From assembly GCF_014126825.1 (NCBI RefSeq), contig NZ_CP059900.1:3610954-3674953 (forward strand): a DNA stretch of 64,000 nt, in the 5' to 3' direction. Position 1 is the stretch's first letter; each line of letters opens with the position of its first letter. A program made the translations under genes and the position numbers. Shown here piece after piece: positions 47,196 through 57,274 of this stretch. A model generated the notes under the pieces. It was not told where the DNA came from. It made no database searches and was given only the letters and a program-made list of their open reading frames with translations. The DNA is from Tomitella gaofuii (GTDB taxonomy: Bacteria > Actinomycetota > Actinomycetes > Mycobacteriales > Mycobacteriaceae).

Positions 47196-47323
47196 ATCCT
47201 CTCCCCGGCCCTGTTCCGATCCTCGGCCCCTCCCACCACACCGCACGCTCCCCGCCCGCGTGCCGCCAGGCGCGCCGCCGGAGAGCCATCCCAGGCGGAT
47301 CCCCCGCCGGATCGGAGCCGACC

Positions 47324-47773
47324 ATGACGCGCACCATCGCCCCGCGGGGCCGCAGCTTCCGTACCGCCGTCGCACTGGCGACCGCCGGTGCGGGCGCGGC
47401 CGGCATCCTGGGGCTCACCGCGACCGCCGCATCCGCGGCGCCGCTGAACGCCCTGACCGTCGAGCCCGGGCTCAGCATCGGCGTCGGCACGCCGTACGGC
47501 ACGAGCTGCTCGTACAAGACGACGGTGCAGACCGGAAGCACCGCCACCGTCAACTTCGACTACCGCAAGACGGACCAGACCTACTGGACGCCCTTCGACG
47601 TGCAGTCCACCGTCGGGCCCGGAACCGCGGTGACGCACTGGACACCGGCATTCGGTCCGGGCACGTACGAGGTCCGTGCGACCTCGGGAAGCACCACGGA
47701 GGTGTTCACCACAGACGTGGGCATCGGGGTCAACCTCGGCAGCGCCTGCGTGGTGTTCGGGCCGTTCCGCTGA
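47324..47773 (+). CDS. Small secreted protein, unknown function
   Basis: 149 residues. Twin-Arg is absent; a Sec signal peptide spans about residues 1-39 with cleavage after TAASA, leaving a beta-rich domain of about 110 residues (TVNFDYRKTDQTYWTPF, GPGTYEVRATSGSTTEVF) with two Cys (TSCSYK, GSACVV) likely in a disulfide. The pattern is that of a small Ig-like or lectin-like exported domain. It lies 4 bases from the stop of the convergent cyclase gene. Confidence 0.7.
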   Translation: MTRTIAPRGRSFRTAVALATAGAGAAGILGLTATAASAAPLNALTVEPGLSIGVGTPYGTSCSYKTTVQTGSTATVNFDYRKTDQTYWTPFDVQSTVGPGTAVTHWTPAFGPGTYEVRATSGSTTEVFTTDVGIGVNLGSACVVFGPFR

Positions 47774-47777
47774 CCGG

Positions 47778-48641
47778 TCAGGCGCCCTCCACCCGGAACA
47801 TCCTCAGGTCCTCGGGCACGCCCCGCGCACGGTGGAGGAAGAACCGGCGGTGCTCCTTGAGCCGCAGGTCCTGGTCCTGCAGCCACAGCGGGTCGAGCAT
47901 GTCGCGCACCGCCTCGGAGATCACCACGTTGCCGTCGCGGCCCGCCTCCATCATGCGGGCCGCGATGTTGACGTCCACGCCCAGCCAGTCGTCGCCCATG
48001 CGGCGGGGATGGCCGCTGTGGATGCCGACGCGGACGACCGGCCGGTAGCCGTCGACCTCCACACCCGCCAGCGCCGCGCGGGCGGCCACGACCGCCTCGA
48101 GGGCCCGCTCCGGCGAGCGGAAGTCCGCGAGCAGCCCGTCGCCCATGCGCTTGACCACGCGTCCGCCGCGCGCCACGATCTCGGGTTCCACGGCCCCCGC
48201 CACCGCCCGCAGCAGCCGCAGCGTCGCCTCGTCCCCCGCGCCGAGCGCCCACGTGGAGAACGAGACGAGGTCGGTGAACACCAGGGTCACCTCGGCGTCG
48301 CCCTCGCCTCTGCCCGACCACTCGCGGACCGCCTGCCACACCTGCAGTGCGGCGAAGCCGGCCTCCCGCGACGCCCCGGTGGAATCGGGGAACACGCGCT
48401 CCGCTACGCGGGCCACCGCCCGCGCGCCGCCGTCGCCCGCGACGGACAGCGGGTCGCCGAAGCCCTGGTCGCCCGGCAGCACCCGGCGGGCACGCCGGAC
48501 CAGGCCCACCAGCTGCGGCGACCGGTCGACCCGGCGCGCCGACGACCGCACGCCGTCGAGGAACTCCGCCACGCGGTGCGCCGACCCGGCCGGAACATCA
48601 CCGTCGTCTGCCGTGCCACCGGTCCCCGTGTCGACGCTCAC
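47778..48641 (-). CDS. Class III adenylate/guanylate cyclase
   Basis: 287 residues. The C-terminal catalytic domain has both metal-binding Asp (TLVFTDLVSFSTWA and KRMGDGLLADF), VGIHSGHPRR, and the NxxxR transition-state motif in DVNIAARMM. The Lys in VVKRMGDG is a base-selecting position consistent with ATP. The N-terminal about 110 residues resemble the helical region found in soluble mycobacterial cyclases (LGDQGFGDPLS) that can sense pH or lipids. No membrane span, so cytosolic. Confidence 0.88.
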   Translation of the reverse strand: MSVDTGTGGTADDGDVPAGSAHRVAEFLDGVRSSARRVDRSPQLVGLVRRARRVLPGDQGFGDPLSVAGDGGARAVARVAERVFPDSTGASREAGFAALQVWQAVREWSGRGEGDAEVTLVFTDLVSFSTWALGAGDEATLRLLRAVAGAVEPEIVARGGRVVKRMGDGLLADFRSPERALEAVVAARAALAGVEVDGYRPVVRVGIHSGHPRRMGDDWLGVDVNIAARMMEAGRDGNVVISEAVRDMLDPLWLQDQDLRLKEHRRFFLHRARGVPEDLRMFRVEGA

Positions 48642-48693
48642 GCCCTCACACTATGCGATGCGGGACCGCGACGAGCGGCGGCGAAAGCGTCCG

Positions 48694-49461
48694 TCACGCG
48701 TCGCGCTTGTTCACCACGCCCACGCTGATGGCGAACACGATCGCGGTGAACACGACGAAGTACACGAGTCCACCCCACGGCCCCCAGTGGAAGTCCGCGG
48801 TGGTGCTGCCGTGCGCGCTGAGGAAGTGGTTGATGTTGGCGAACGGCAGGAACACGTAGATGTCCTTGCCGACGTCGCCGAACAGCAGGAAGAGCTGCTC
48901 GATGACGAGCGGCCACAGCACCACCAGTGCGATGGCGGCAGCGGTCTGCCGCAGCAGCGCGCCCACCGCCACCGCGAGCACGGCGGCCAGCGCCGCGTAG
49001 AGGACCACGCCGTACAGCACCCGCCAGGTCTCCGCGTCCAGGTCCATCTGGATGGCGGGGCCGGACCCGGCGATGCCCTTGGCCAGGAAGAACGCGCCGA
49101 ACGCCGTGACCGCGACGATGGCGGCCGACACCACGGACACCACCGCCGCCTTCACCGCGATCACCTGGGCGCGATGGGGGATCGCCTGGAAGGTGGTGCG
49201 GATGACGCCGAACCGGTATTCGGTGGTGACGGTGAGCGCCGCCATGATCATCACGATCATCACGCCGAACCCGTTGACGCCCCCGGTGGCCGACGTGGCG
49301 GACAGGACGAACGCATCGCTGCCCTGCGTCGCCTCCGTGTTGTGCGAGAGCACGGCCATGAGCACCGCTATGCCGAGCCCCAGCACGACGATGAGCGCGG
49401 CGCACCACCAGGGCGAGCGTGTGGACGTGAGCTTGATGCGTTCCGCTGCGACGACTCCCAT
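48694..49461 (-). CDS. ABC transporter permease (ABC-2 type)
   Basis: 255 residues, six predicted spans, starting MGVVAAERIKLTSTRSPWW, the usual opening of actinobacterial ABC-2 permeases. Other landmarks: TTEYRFGVIRTTFQA and the final GGLVYFVVFTAIVFAISVG. It shares one base with the stop of the ATPase gene (TGATG), so the two form one exporter. Substrate unknown. Confidence 0.87.
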   Translation of the reverse strand: MGVVAAERIKLTSTRSPWWCAALIVVLGLGIAVLMAVLSHNTEATQGSDAFVLSATSATGGVNGFGVMIVMIMAALTVTTEYRFGVIRTTFQAIPHRAQVIAVKAAVVSVVSAAIVAVTAFGAFFLAKGIAGSGPAIQMDLDAETWRVLYGVVLYAALAAVLAVAVGALLRQTAAAIALVVLWPLVIEQLFLLFGDVGKDIYVFLPFANINHFLSAHGSTTADFHWGPWGGLVYFVVFTAIVFAISVGVVNKRDA

Positions 49462-50519
49462 CACCGCACCTCCCTGTCTGCGTCCTGCCCGTGCGCGGCG
49501 TGCCTGCCCGCGGGCGGCCCGTTCCCTGCGGGCGCTCCGCCGGCGGTCGGCGGCCCCGCCGGAGGGCCGCCCGCCGGCACGTGCCCGAGCATCGCGTCGG
49601 CGTCGGCCCCGTGGTACTCGACCTGGTCGCCGGTGAGCTTCATGAACGCGTCCTCGAGCGAGCCGCTCTGGCCCGCCAGCTCGTGCAGCGCCAGCGACCG
49701 CGCGGCGAGCATGTCGCCCACCTGGTCGGTGGTGGCGCCGGAGACGACGAGGTGCGGCGGGTGGATCGGGTCGGCGGGCTCCCGGCGCACCCCGAGCCCG
49801 CCGTCGCGCAGGCATCGCTCGATCTCCTCGAGGCGCGGGCCGCGCACGCGCACCGTGGTGTCGGTGGCGAAGTCCACGAACTCCTGCACCGACGAATCCG
49901 AGATGAGCCTGCCCCGGCCGATCACCACGAGGTTCTGCGCCGTCAGCGCCATCTCCGAGAGCAGGTGGCTGGACACGAGCACCGTGCGCCCCTCGGCGGC
50001 CAGGTGCTGCATGAACTTGCGGATCCAGACGATGCCCTCCGGGTCGAGGCCGTTCACCGGCTCGTCGAACAGCAGCACCTCCGGGTCGCCCAGCAGCGCA
50101 CCGGCGATCCCCAGCCGCTGCGACATGCCCAGCGAGAAACCGCCCGCCCGCTTGTCCGCCACATCCGACAGGCCGACGAGCCCCAGGACCTCGTCGACGC
50201 GTTCGCGCGGCAGTCCGTTGGACGCGGCCATCCACTTGAGGTGGTTGCGCGCCGAACGGTTGGGGTGCACCCACTTGGCGTCGAGCAGCGAACCGACGGT
50301 GCCGAGCGGATTGCTCAACTGCCCGTACGGCACGCCCTTGACGGTGGCGGTGCCCGCAGTGGGCCGGTCGAGCCCCAGGATCATCCGCATGGTGGTGGAT
50401 TTGCCGGCGCCGTTGGGCCCCAGGAAGCCGGTGACGATGCCGGGCTTGACGGTGAATGTCAGGTCGTCGACGGCCACGGTGGAGCCGTAGTGTTTCGTCA
50501 GTCCTCGGACTTCGATCAT
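49461..50519 (-). CDS. ABC transporter ATP-binding protein
   Basis: 352 residues from ATG 50519; ATG 50531 is an alternative. Walker A GPNGAGKST, signature SLGMSQRLG, Walker B VLLFDEPVNGLDPEG, and the H-loop VSSHLLSEM are all intact. The C-terminal 40 residues are Pro/Gly/Ala-rich (VPAGGPPAGPPTAGG). Pairs with the permease downstream; DrrA-like exporters of this type move lipids, drugs or antibiotics. Confidence 0.9.
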   Translation of the reverse strand: MIEVRGLTKHYGSTVAVDDLTFTVKPGIVTGFLGPNGAGKSTTMRMILGLDRPTAGTATVKGVPYGQLSNPLGTVGSLLDAKWVHPNRSARNHLKWMAASNGLPRERVDEVLGLVGLSDVADKRAGGFSLGMSQRLGIAGALLGDPEVLLFDEPVNGLDPEGIVWIRKFMQHLAAEGRTVLVSSHLLSEMALTAQNLVVIGRGRLISDSSVQEFVDFATDTTVRVRGPRLEEIERCLRDGGLGVRREPADPIHPPHLVVSGATTDQVGDMLAARSLALHELAGQSGSLEDAFMKLTGDQVEYHGADADAMLGHVPAGGPPAGPPTAGGAPAGNGPPAGRHAAHGQDADREVR

Positions 50520-50618
50520 GGTCACCAGCATGCCGGATACCCCCGTTCCGCGCAGCACCGGATGGGGCCGGGGACGGGGACCGGGTCGGCGGCGCCTTGC
50601 CCTGCGCGGCAGCCGCCC

Positions 50619-51629
<1,011 letters not shown>

Positions 51630-52853
51630 TCATCCCGCTTCTCGGATCCCGTCCCGGCGACCACCGTCCTGCTGCCGGTCGTCCCGTCGAAACCTGCACG
51701 GGCCCAACCCGTCCACCTCGGACAACGGAGCGCCCGCGAGCTCCGCCAGGACGGCGTCGGCGGTGACGGCGGTGAGCAACACGCCGTTGCGGCCGTGCCC
51801 GCAGGCCGCGATGACCCGCGGCCCGCCGCCTCCCGCCGTGACGTCCTCGGCAGCGCCGCCCCCGTCTCGGCCATCCTCGACCCGGCCGATGATCGGAAGA
51901 TTGTCCGGCGTCATCGGTCGCAGCCCCGCCATCGCGTCCACCAGCTCGTACTCGGCGATCGACGGCAGCACGGTTTGCGCGTCGGCGATGAGGTCGCGCA
52001 CGCCGCCCACCGTGACGGCCCGGTCCTCGCCGTGCTCGTACATCGTCGCCCCCACGACCAGTCCGTCGTCGCGCGGAACCAGGTACACGTGCCGTCCGTG
52101 CACCGCCGCCCGCACCGTGAACGGGGGCGGCGGCGGAACGACGGGCGGGCGCCGCAACCGCAGGATCTCGCCTTTGACGGGCCGCACCGGCAGCCCGGGC
52201 AGCAGCGCAGCCGCATCCGTTCCGGCCGTCACCACCACGTGGTCCGCGTCCGCATCGGCGATCGACTCCCGCCGCGACGCCACCGGAACGGCGCCGGCGT
52301 CCACGGCCGCCCGCCGCAGTGCGCGCAGCAGGGCACGGTTGTCCACCGCCAGCTCCCCCGCCAGCCACAGTCCGCCGCGCAGGTTGCGTGCCAGCGGCCG
52401 GTGCCGGGCGCGGACCTGCGCGCGTGTGAGCGGCTCCGTCCGCACGACCGCCGCGCCGTCCGCACCGCCCAGCCAGGCGGCCACCGCGCGCAGTTCGTCC
52501 GCGTCGGCGCCGTCCGCGGCCACCATGAGCGTGCCGCGCGCGCTGAGCACGTCGACGCCGGTCTGCTCGCGCAGCTCGCGTGCCATCCGCGGCCACCGGG
52601 CCAGCGACGCCGCGCCGAGCGCCAGCACGCGGCCCTCCCCCGGCCGCCCCTCGCTGAAGGGTGCGAGCATGCCGCCCGCCGCCCACGACGCGCCGGTCTG
52701 CGCCGCACCGGGCGCCAGGAGCGGATCGAACAGGCGCACCGCGTACCCGGCGCGGGCCGCGCGCCACGCGATGGCCGCGCCGACCACGCCGGCGCCGATC
52801 ACGTCGACCCGCGTGCCGGCCGCTCCGCGTGCAATGCCGGGTGCCGAATCCAC
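51630..52853 (-). CDS. thiO: Glycine oxidase ThiO
   Basis: 407 residues from GTG 52853, preceded by GGAGGAC. FAD-dependent oxidation of glycine to the dehydroglycine used by ThiG. FAD motif VIGAGVVGAAIAWRAARAG, then ASWAAGGMLAPFSEG, and GHGRNGVLLTAVTAD near the C-terminus. The last 30 residues are a charged tail (RRDDRQQDGGRRDG). First gene after a TPP riboswitch. Confidence 0.93.
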   Translation of the reverse strand: MDSAPGIARGAAGTRVDVIGAGVVGAAIAWRAARAGYAVRLFDPLLAPGAAQTGASWAAGGMLAPFSEGRPGEGRVLALGAASLARWPRMARELREQTGVDVLSARGTLMVAADGADADELRAVAAWLGGADGAAVVRTEPLTRAQVRARHRPLARNLRGGLWLAGELAVDNRALLRALRRAAVDAGAVPVASRRESIADADADHVVVTAGTDAAALLPGLPVRPVKGEILRLRRPPVVPPPPPFTVRAAVHGRHVYLVPRDDGLVVGATMYEHGEDRAVTVGGVRDLIADAQTVLPSIAEYELVDAMAGLRPMTPDNLPIIGRVEDGRDGGGAAEDVTAGGGGPRVIAACGHGRNGVLLTAVTADAVLAELAGAPLSEVDGLGPCRFRRDDRQQDGGRRDGIREAG

Positions 52854-52863
52854 AGTCCTCCAC

Positions 52864-52953
52864 CTTCCCGCGCCGGCATGATCCGGATCAGGTCCGACGG
52901 TCAGGGCGGGCGCGCCCTTTCTCAGCCCCACGATCCCGGGGACTCCCGTGTGT
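52864..52953 (-). ncRNA. TPP riboswitch of thiO-thiS-thiG
   Basis: Read on the minus strand: ACACGGGAGTCC for P1, GGGGCTGAGAAAGGG (thi box), GGACCTGATCCGGATCATGCC and GGCGCGGGAAGG, all in aptamer order. The 3' end lies 10 bases before the thiO GTG and contains its ribosome-binding region (GGTGGAGGA), implying translational control. The 5' end falls where the predicted transcript begins, so the leader holds almost nothing but the aptamer. Confidence 0.92.
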
Positions 52954-52956
52954 GCC

Positions 52957-52976
52957 TCCACCGTAGACGCTACGGT
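52957..52976. promoter_or_regulatory. Shared divergent promoter of thiO and thiE
   Basis: ACCGTAG-ACG-CTACGGT (52960-52976) is a perfect 7-bp-arm palindrome whose arms give the -10 hexamer TACGGT on both strands. On the plus strand it ends 7 nt before the thiE ATG; on the minus strand it ends 6 nt before the riboswitch. Both promoters would thus overlap back to back. Confidence 0.6.
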
Positions 52977-52983
52977 CGGAGTC

Positions 52984-53676
52984 ATGAACGCAGCGCCCGG
53001 CCACCCGCGGTCCCGCCACCCCCGCGACCAGCTGGACCGGGCGCGGCTGTACCTGTGCACCGATGCGCGCCGCGGCACCGGCGACCTCGACGAGTTCGCC
53101 GACGCCGCGCTGCGCGGGGGCGTCGACGTGATCCAGCTGCGCGACAAAGGCTCGGCGGGCGAGGCCGAGCACGGCCCGCTCGAGGCGCGCCAGGAGCTCG
53201 CCGCGCTCGCGGTGCTGCGCGCCGCCACCCGGCGCCACGGCGCGCTGCTGGCCGTCAACGACCGCGCGGACGTCGCCCTCGCCGCGGGGGCCGACGTGCT
53301 GCACCTGGGCCAGGACGACCTCCCCGTCCCCCACGCCCGGCGGGTGGTGGGCGACAGGATGCTCATCGGCCGTTCCACGCACGACGCCGCGCAGGCGCAG
53401 GCCGCCGCTGCCGCCCCCGGCGTCGACTACTTCTGCGTCGGCCCCTGCTGGCCCACCCCCACCAAGCCGGGCCGCGACGCCCCGGGGCTGGATCTGGTGC
53501 GCACCGTCGCCGCCGAGGACCAGCCCAAGCCGTGGTTCGCGATCGGCGGCATCGACGGCACCCGGGCCGCCGAGGTACGCGAGGCGGGCGCGCGCCGCAT
53601 CGTCGTCGTCCGCGCCATCACCGGGGCTTCGGACCCGGAGTCCGCCGCCCGCACGCTGCGTTCGGCGCTCGCGTGA
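52984..53676 (+). CDS. thiE: Thiamine-phosphate synthase
   Basis: 230 residues. Joins HMP-PP and thiazole phosphate to thiamine phosphate. Motifs: [47 protein letters not shown] and [10 protein letters not shown]. The N-terminus carries about 15 extra residues. Likely leaderless from the palindromic promoter, so unlike thiC and thiO it would escape riboswitch control. Overlaps the next gene by GTGA. Confidence 0.94.
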   Translation: MNAAPGHPRSRHPRDQLDRARLYLCTDARRGTGDLDEFADAALRGGVDVIQLRDKGSAGEAEHGPLEARQELAALAVLRAATRRHGALLAVNDRADVALAAGADVLHLGQDDLPVPHARRVVGDRMLIGRSTHDAAQAQAAAAAPGVDYFCVGPCWPTPTKPGRDAPGLDLVRTVAAEDQPKPWFAIGGIDGTRAAEVREAGARRIVVVRAITGASDPESAARTLRSALA

Positions 53677-54731
53677 CCGCCGGCGCAGGGCAGGACGCAG
53701 GAGCAGGGCCGGACGCAGGCACGGCCTGGATGCGCCACCACGGTGCCGTCGCCCACAGCGTGCCCGTGGACGGCGGTGCGCTGCACGCCGTGGAGATCCC
53801 CGTGGCCGAGCCGCGGGGCGTCCCGGTCGTGTTCTGCCACGGCTTCCCGGGCTCCTGGTTCAGCTGGCGCGCGCAGCTTCCCGCGCTCGCCGCGCAGGGG
53901 CGCCGCGCCATCGCGCTGGACATGCGCGGCTACGGCGCGTCGCTGCGCCCCGCCGACGTGGCCGCCTACGACCGGCGCACCACCGTGGCGGACATGGCCG
54001 CCGTGCTCGACGCGCTGGGCATCGACCGGGCCGTGTTCTCCGGCCACGACTTCGGCGCCGCGCTGGCCTGGGACCTGCCGCTGTGGCTGCCGGACCGGGT
54101 GGCCGGCCTGGCGCAGCTCGCCGTGCCGCGAATGCCCCACTCACCACTGCGCCCGTCCGAGGCGTTCGCGATGCTCGCCGAACAGCACTTCTTCCACCAG
54201 CACTACTTCCAGGCGCCCGGGGTGGCCGAGGCCGAACTGGACGCCGCGCCGGGCGCATTCCTGCACCGGCTGATGTTCGCGCTGTCCGGCCAGGGCGACT
54301 ACTACGCGTGCTGGCGCCGTCCCAGCACCGACGAGGACGGGGCGGCCACCGGCTACATCCCCTCGCTGCCCGCGGCGCCACCGCTGCCGTGGCCGTGGCT
54401 GACCGCCGATGAGTTCGCCTTCTACGTGGACGAGTTCACCCGCTCCGGGTTCACCGGCGGACTCAACTGGTACCGGGCGCAGGACCTGGCCTGGGAGCAG
54501 AACGCGCCGCACGACGGGGCCCAGGTGACGGCGCCGACAGCCTTCATCGCAGGCGCCGAGGACCCGGTGCTGACCATGCTGGGGTCGCGGTGCCTGGACA
54601 CGATGGCGGCCACGGTACCCGGCCTCGCCGTGCAGGAGATCCTGCCCGGCGCGGGGCACTTCGTGCAGATGGAGGCCGCCGGCGACGTCAACCGCATCCT
54701 CGCCGGGTTCCTGCGGGAGCACGTGGACTAG
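53673..54731 (+). CDS. Alpha/beta hydrolase, epoxide hydrolase-like
   Basis: 352 residues. Oxyanion-hole motif FCHGFPGSW, nucleophile Asp in [11 protein letters not shown], and a final His in [10 protein letters not shown]. An Asp nucleophile in SGHDxG is typical of epoxide hydrolases and haloalkane dehalogenases; the HGFPGSW pattern favours the former. Substrate unknown. Translationally coupled to thiE, although no role in thiamine synthesis is known for this family. Confidence 0.87.
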   Translation: MTAGAGQDAGAGPDAGTAWMRHHGAVAHSVPVDGGALHAVEIPVAEPRGVPVVFCHGFPGSWFSWRAQLPALAAQGRRAIALDMRGYGASLRPADVAAYDRRTTVADMAAVLDALGIDRAVFSGHDFGAALAWDLPLWLPDRVAGLAQLAVPRMPHSPLRPSEAFAMLAEQHFFHQHYFQAPGVAEAELDAAPGAFLHRLMFALSGQGDYYACWRRPSTDEDGAATGYIPSLPAAPPLPWPWLTADEFAFYVDEFTRSGFTGGLNWYRAQDLAWEQNAPHDGAQVTAPTAFIAGAEDPVLTMLGSRCLDTMAATVPGLAVQEILPGAGHFVQMEAAGDVNRILAGFLREHVD

Positions 54732-54747
54732 GCGGATCCGCCGTGCA

Positions 54748-54805
54748 CGTTTGGTGGACATTTGGTCGGAGATCGGCGGATTTTCGACCAGATGTCCACC
54801 AAACG
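54748..54805. terminator. Strong hairpin between convergent genes
   Basis: Arms 54748-54768 and 54785-54805, 21 bp each, pair completely in the plus transcript apart from one G-U wobble, with a 16-nt loop. It lies between the stops of the epoxide hydrolase-like gene (54731) and the Nudix gene on the other strand (54853), the right place for a bidirectional terminator. No U-run on either side. Confidence 0.65.
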
Positions 54806-54852
54806 CGGGGCGGGGCGAAGGGTGAGCAGGGCGGGCCGTGCGCAGCCCGCGC

Positions 54853-55689
54853 TCACAGCCAGCCGAGCACCCGCCCGGGGCTGATCACCTCGGCGTCCGC
54901 GGGCAGCCGCGCCCGCAGCCCGCGGTCCGCGGTGACCACCGCGGTCACCCCGTCCCACATCCCCGCGGCGCACTGCGCGATGGTGTCGTCTCCGCTGCCG
55001 GGGGCCCGTTCGACGTCGATGGAGTCGCGGTCGCCGGCGGCGCGCGCCTTGCCCTCGGTCACGGCGATCACCTGCGTCGTCCAGCCGAAGCCCGACGGTC
55101 CCAGGGAGACCGTGCGCGGCACGCCGCGCTCCAGTGCGTCGAGCATCCGCTCCGCCGCGCCGGCCCGGTCGCGCCACCAGCCGTCGGGACGCGACCCCAC
55201 CAGGTTGGCCATGTCCACGATCAGCCGCAGCGGCCGCGTGCGCAGCCGGGGCCAGGCGTCGCCGAAGGCGTGGTGCAGCAGCATCGAAGCCACGTCGTCC
55301 TCCTGCACCCAGGCCAACTCGACGCTCTCGCGGTTGGCCACGGTGGCCAACGGCTGGTCGGCGTCCGCCACCACGGTGGTGTAGGACCAGGTGGCGTCGT
55401 CGCCGGCGGTGCGCAGGTCCGCGCGCACTGCGATCCGCTCCGCCGGCAGCCCGCATTCCTCGTGCGCCTCCCGCACGGCCGCCGCCACCGCGTCCTCGTG
55501 GCTGTCGCGGGCGCCGCCCGGGATGGACCACGTGCCGCCCTCGTGGCTCCACGCGGCACGGTGCTGCAGCAGCACGTGCGGGCGTCCCCCCGACCCGGGC
55601 GCCCGCAGCAGCAGCCCGGCCGCGCCGTGGCGGCCCCAATGCCGCCGTCCGTCCGGGCCGATCGCCCACCCGTCGCCGTCTCCGCGCAT
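54853..55689 (-). CDS. Nudix hydrolase with C-terminal NYN-like domain (MutT3 position)
   Basis: 278 residues. The Nudix box is complete in GGARDSHEDAVAAAV followed by REAHEECGL. Residues from about 150 form a second domain with RLIVDMANLVGSRPDG, GWWRDRAGAAERML, and DDTIAQCAAGMWDGVTAV, then VTADRGLRARL, resembling small NYN/PIN-type predicted RNases (conserved Asp residues in IVDMANL and TADRGL). M. tuberculosis MutT3 lacks that second part. ATG 55689 is preceded by GGAGG at 10 nt; GTG 55698 is possible. The enzyme may clean dNTP pools and act on RNA. Confidence 0.82.
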   Translation of the reverse strand: MRGDGDGWAIGPDGRRHWGRHGAAGLLLRAPGSGGRPHVLLQHRAAWSHEGGTWSIPGGARDSHEDAVAAAVREAHEECGLPAERIAVRADLRTAGDDATWSYTTVVADADQPLATVANRESVELAWVQEDDVASMLLHHAFGDAWPRLRTRPLRLIVDMANLVGSRPDGWWRDRAGAAERMLDALERGVPRTVSLGPSGFGWTTQVIAVTEGKARAAGDRDSIDVERAPGSGDDTIAQCAAGMWDGVTAVVTADRGLRARLPADAEVISPGRVLGWL

Positions 55690-55945
55690 CGTCCGCACAC
55701 CTCCGCAAGTTCCCCGGCCAGCGTAGGCGGCGGCCGCGGGTTCCGCCGTGGTCGGCCCGGACGCACGACCGGACCGACCGGCCGGGCGGCGCGCCGCGCG
55801 TGTTCGTCAGGGACCTGCCGCTGCGCCGCCGGCGGTCTTCTATCCTCATCGTGACGACGCACAACGTGACGAACGGCATCCCGGCGGATCGCATCGTGAC
55901 GGAGGACCCGGCGCAGGACGACCGGTCGACATGGGGAGCGGACAG

Positions 55946-57274
55946 GTGTCAGTGGACGGCGGAACACGACTGCACGGCCGCCGCGGCGCGGCTGCGGCCG
56001 TGGTCGAGGACGTCCTGATGACGCGCGCCGGCCACTGGCGCGATCAGGCGTTCTCCACACCGGGACGTCTGGCCGCGATCGGGCTCGTCCTGGTGCTGCT
56101 GGCGCTGGCCTCCGGTGCGTCGATCGGGCTCGCCGTCAACGCCCGCGACACGCGCGTCGACACGCTGCGGGGCAGCGCCGAACCACTCGCCAACGCCGCC
56201 CAGGACCTGTACGCGTCACTGTCGATCGCCGACGCGTCCGCCTCCACCGCATTCCTCGCCGGCGGGCTGCAGCCCCAGGTGATGGTGGACCGCTACGACT
56301 CCGCGGTGGCCGCCGCCAGCGCCGCCCTCGCCACCGCCACGATGGGCGTGGGGGACGGCGACACCACCGCACGTGCGCTGCTGGCGTCGCTGTCCACCGG
56401 GCTGCCCGTCTACACCGGCCTGATCGCCACGGCCGGCGCCAACAACCGCTCCGGCAACCCGGTGGGCGTCAACTACCTGGGCGAGGCCTCGCACATGATG
56501 CAGACGCAACTGCTGCCCGACGCGCAACGGCTGTACTCGGAGCAGTCGGCGGCGGTGGTCGACCTGGAACACCGCAACGCCTCGGTGGACTGGTTTCCGC
56601 TGCTCGTCATCGCGCTCACCCTCGTCCTGCTGGTGGCATTCCAGTTCTACCTGGCCCGCCGCAGCAACCGGCGGCTCAACTTCGGCCTGGTGACGGCCAC
56701 CGTCGCAATCGTGTTGATGTTCGCGTGGGCGCTCGTCGCCGGCCTCGTCTCCGCGTCGTTCAGCCAGCGCGCGGCCGCCGAGAGCACCGGACCGCTCTCG
56801 GTGGTCACCACCGCCCGCATCGCCGCCCAGCAGGCGCGCACCGACGAGACCCGCAACCTCCTGGCCCGCGGGGACGACACCGCGATGCCGCAGATGTTCG
56901 GCCAGCGCATGGCCACCATCCAGGACGCCCTGGACCAGGACGACGGCGGCGACAGCGATGCCGGCGCGCAACGCAACCTCGACGCGTGGCAGGCCGCCCA
57001 CGGCGAGATGCGCGACCACCTGGCCCGCGGCGACTACACGGGGGCCGTGGACGTCGCGATCGGCACCGACGGGATGTCGTCGGGCACGCAGTTCGTCGCG
57101 CTCGACGCCACACTGGAGGACCGCATCGGTGAGCTGCGTGCCAGCGGCCAGCGGCTCGTCGACGATTCGGCCCGCGCCACCGGATTCCTCGTCGTCGGCT
57201 CCGGGATCCTCGCCGGCGTGGCCGCGCTGGCGATCATCTTCGGCCTGCGCCCCCGGCTGAGCGAGTACCAATGA
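55946..57274 (+). CDS. glnX: Membrane sensor component GlnX
   Basis: 442 residues from GTG 55946 (GGGGAG upstream; an ATG at 55931 is also in frame). Four predicted spans: near the N-terminus (GLVLVLLALASGASIGLAV), two in the middle (LLVIALTLVLLVAFQFYL, VTATVAIVLMFAWALVAG), and near the C-terminus (VVGSGILAGVAALAIIFG). Two extracytoplasmic helical loops of about 130 residues lie between them. Matches Rv0412c in length and place. GlnX passes the binding-protein signal of GlnH to PknG. ATGA overlap with glnH. Confidence 0.88.
   Translation: MSVDGGTRLHGRRGAAAAVVEDVLMTRAGHWRDQAFSTPGRLAAIGLVLVLLALASGASIGLAVNARDTRVDTLRGSAEPLANAAQDLYASLSIADASASTAFLAGGLQPQVMVDRYDSAVAAASAALATATMGVGDGDTTARALLASLSTGLPVYTGLIATAGANNRSGNPVGVNYLGEASHMMQTQLLPDAQRLYSEQSAAVVDLEHRNASVDWFPLLVIALTLVLLVAFQFYLARRSNRRLNFGLVTATVAIVLMFAWALVAGLVSASFSQRAAAESTGPLSVVTTARIAAQQARTDETRNLLARGDDTAMPQMFGQRMATIQDALDQDDGGDSDAGAQRNLDAWQAAHGEMRDHLARGDYTGAVDVAIGTDGMSSGTQFVALDATLEDRIGELRASGQRLVDDSARATGFLVVGSGILAGVAALAIIFGLRPRLSEYQ

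Larger units (their letters stand above)
46916..47323. other. 408-base intergenic stretch
   Basis: Separates thiD from the secreted-protein gene. It holds the two-copy direct repeat at 46936-46969 next to an AT-rich patch (TTTGAATTACTGCTAG) and one weak minus-strand small ORF (46959-47195). No stem-loop with a U-run, tRNA or aptamer was recognised. Confidence 0.5.

Noticed and set aside
55851-56018. GTG-started 55-codon frame just after TATCCT, before glnX
   Set aside because: Possible leader ORF, but it overlaps the glnX start in another frame and no conserved feature supports it.
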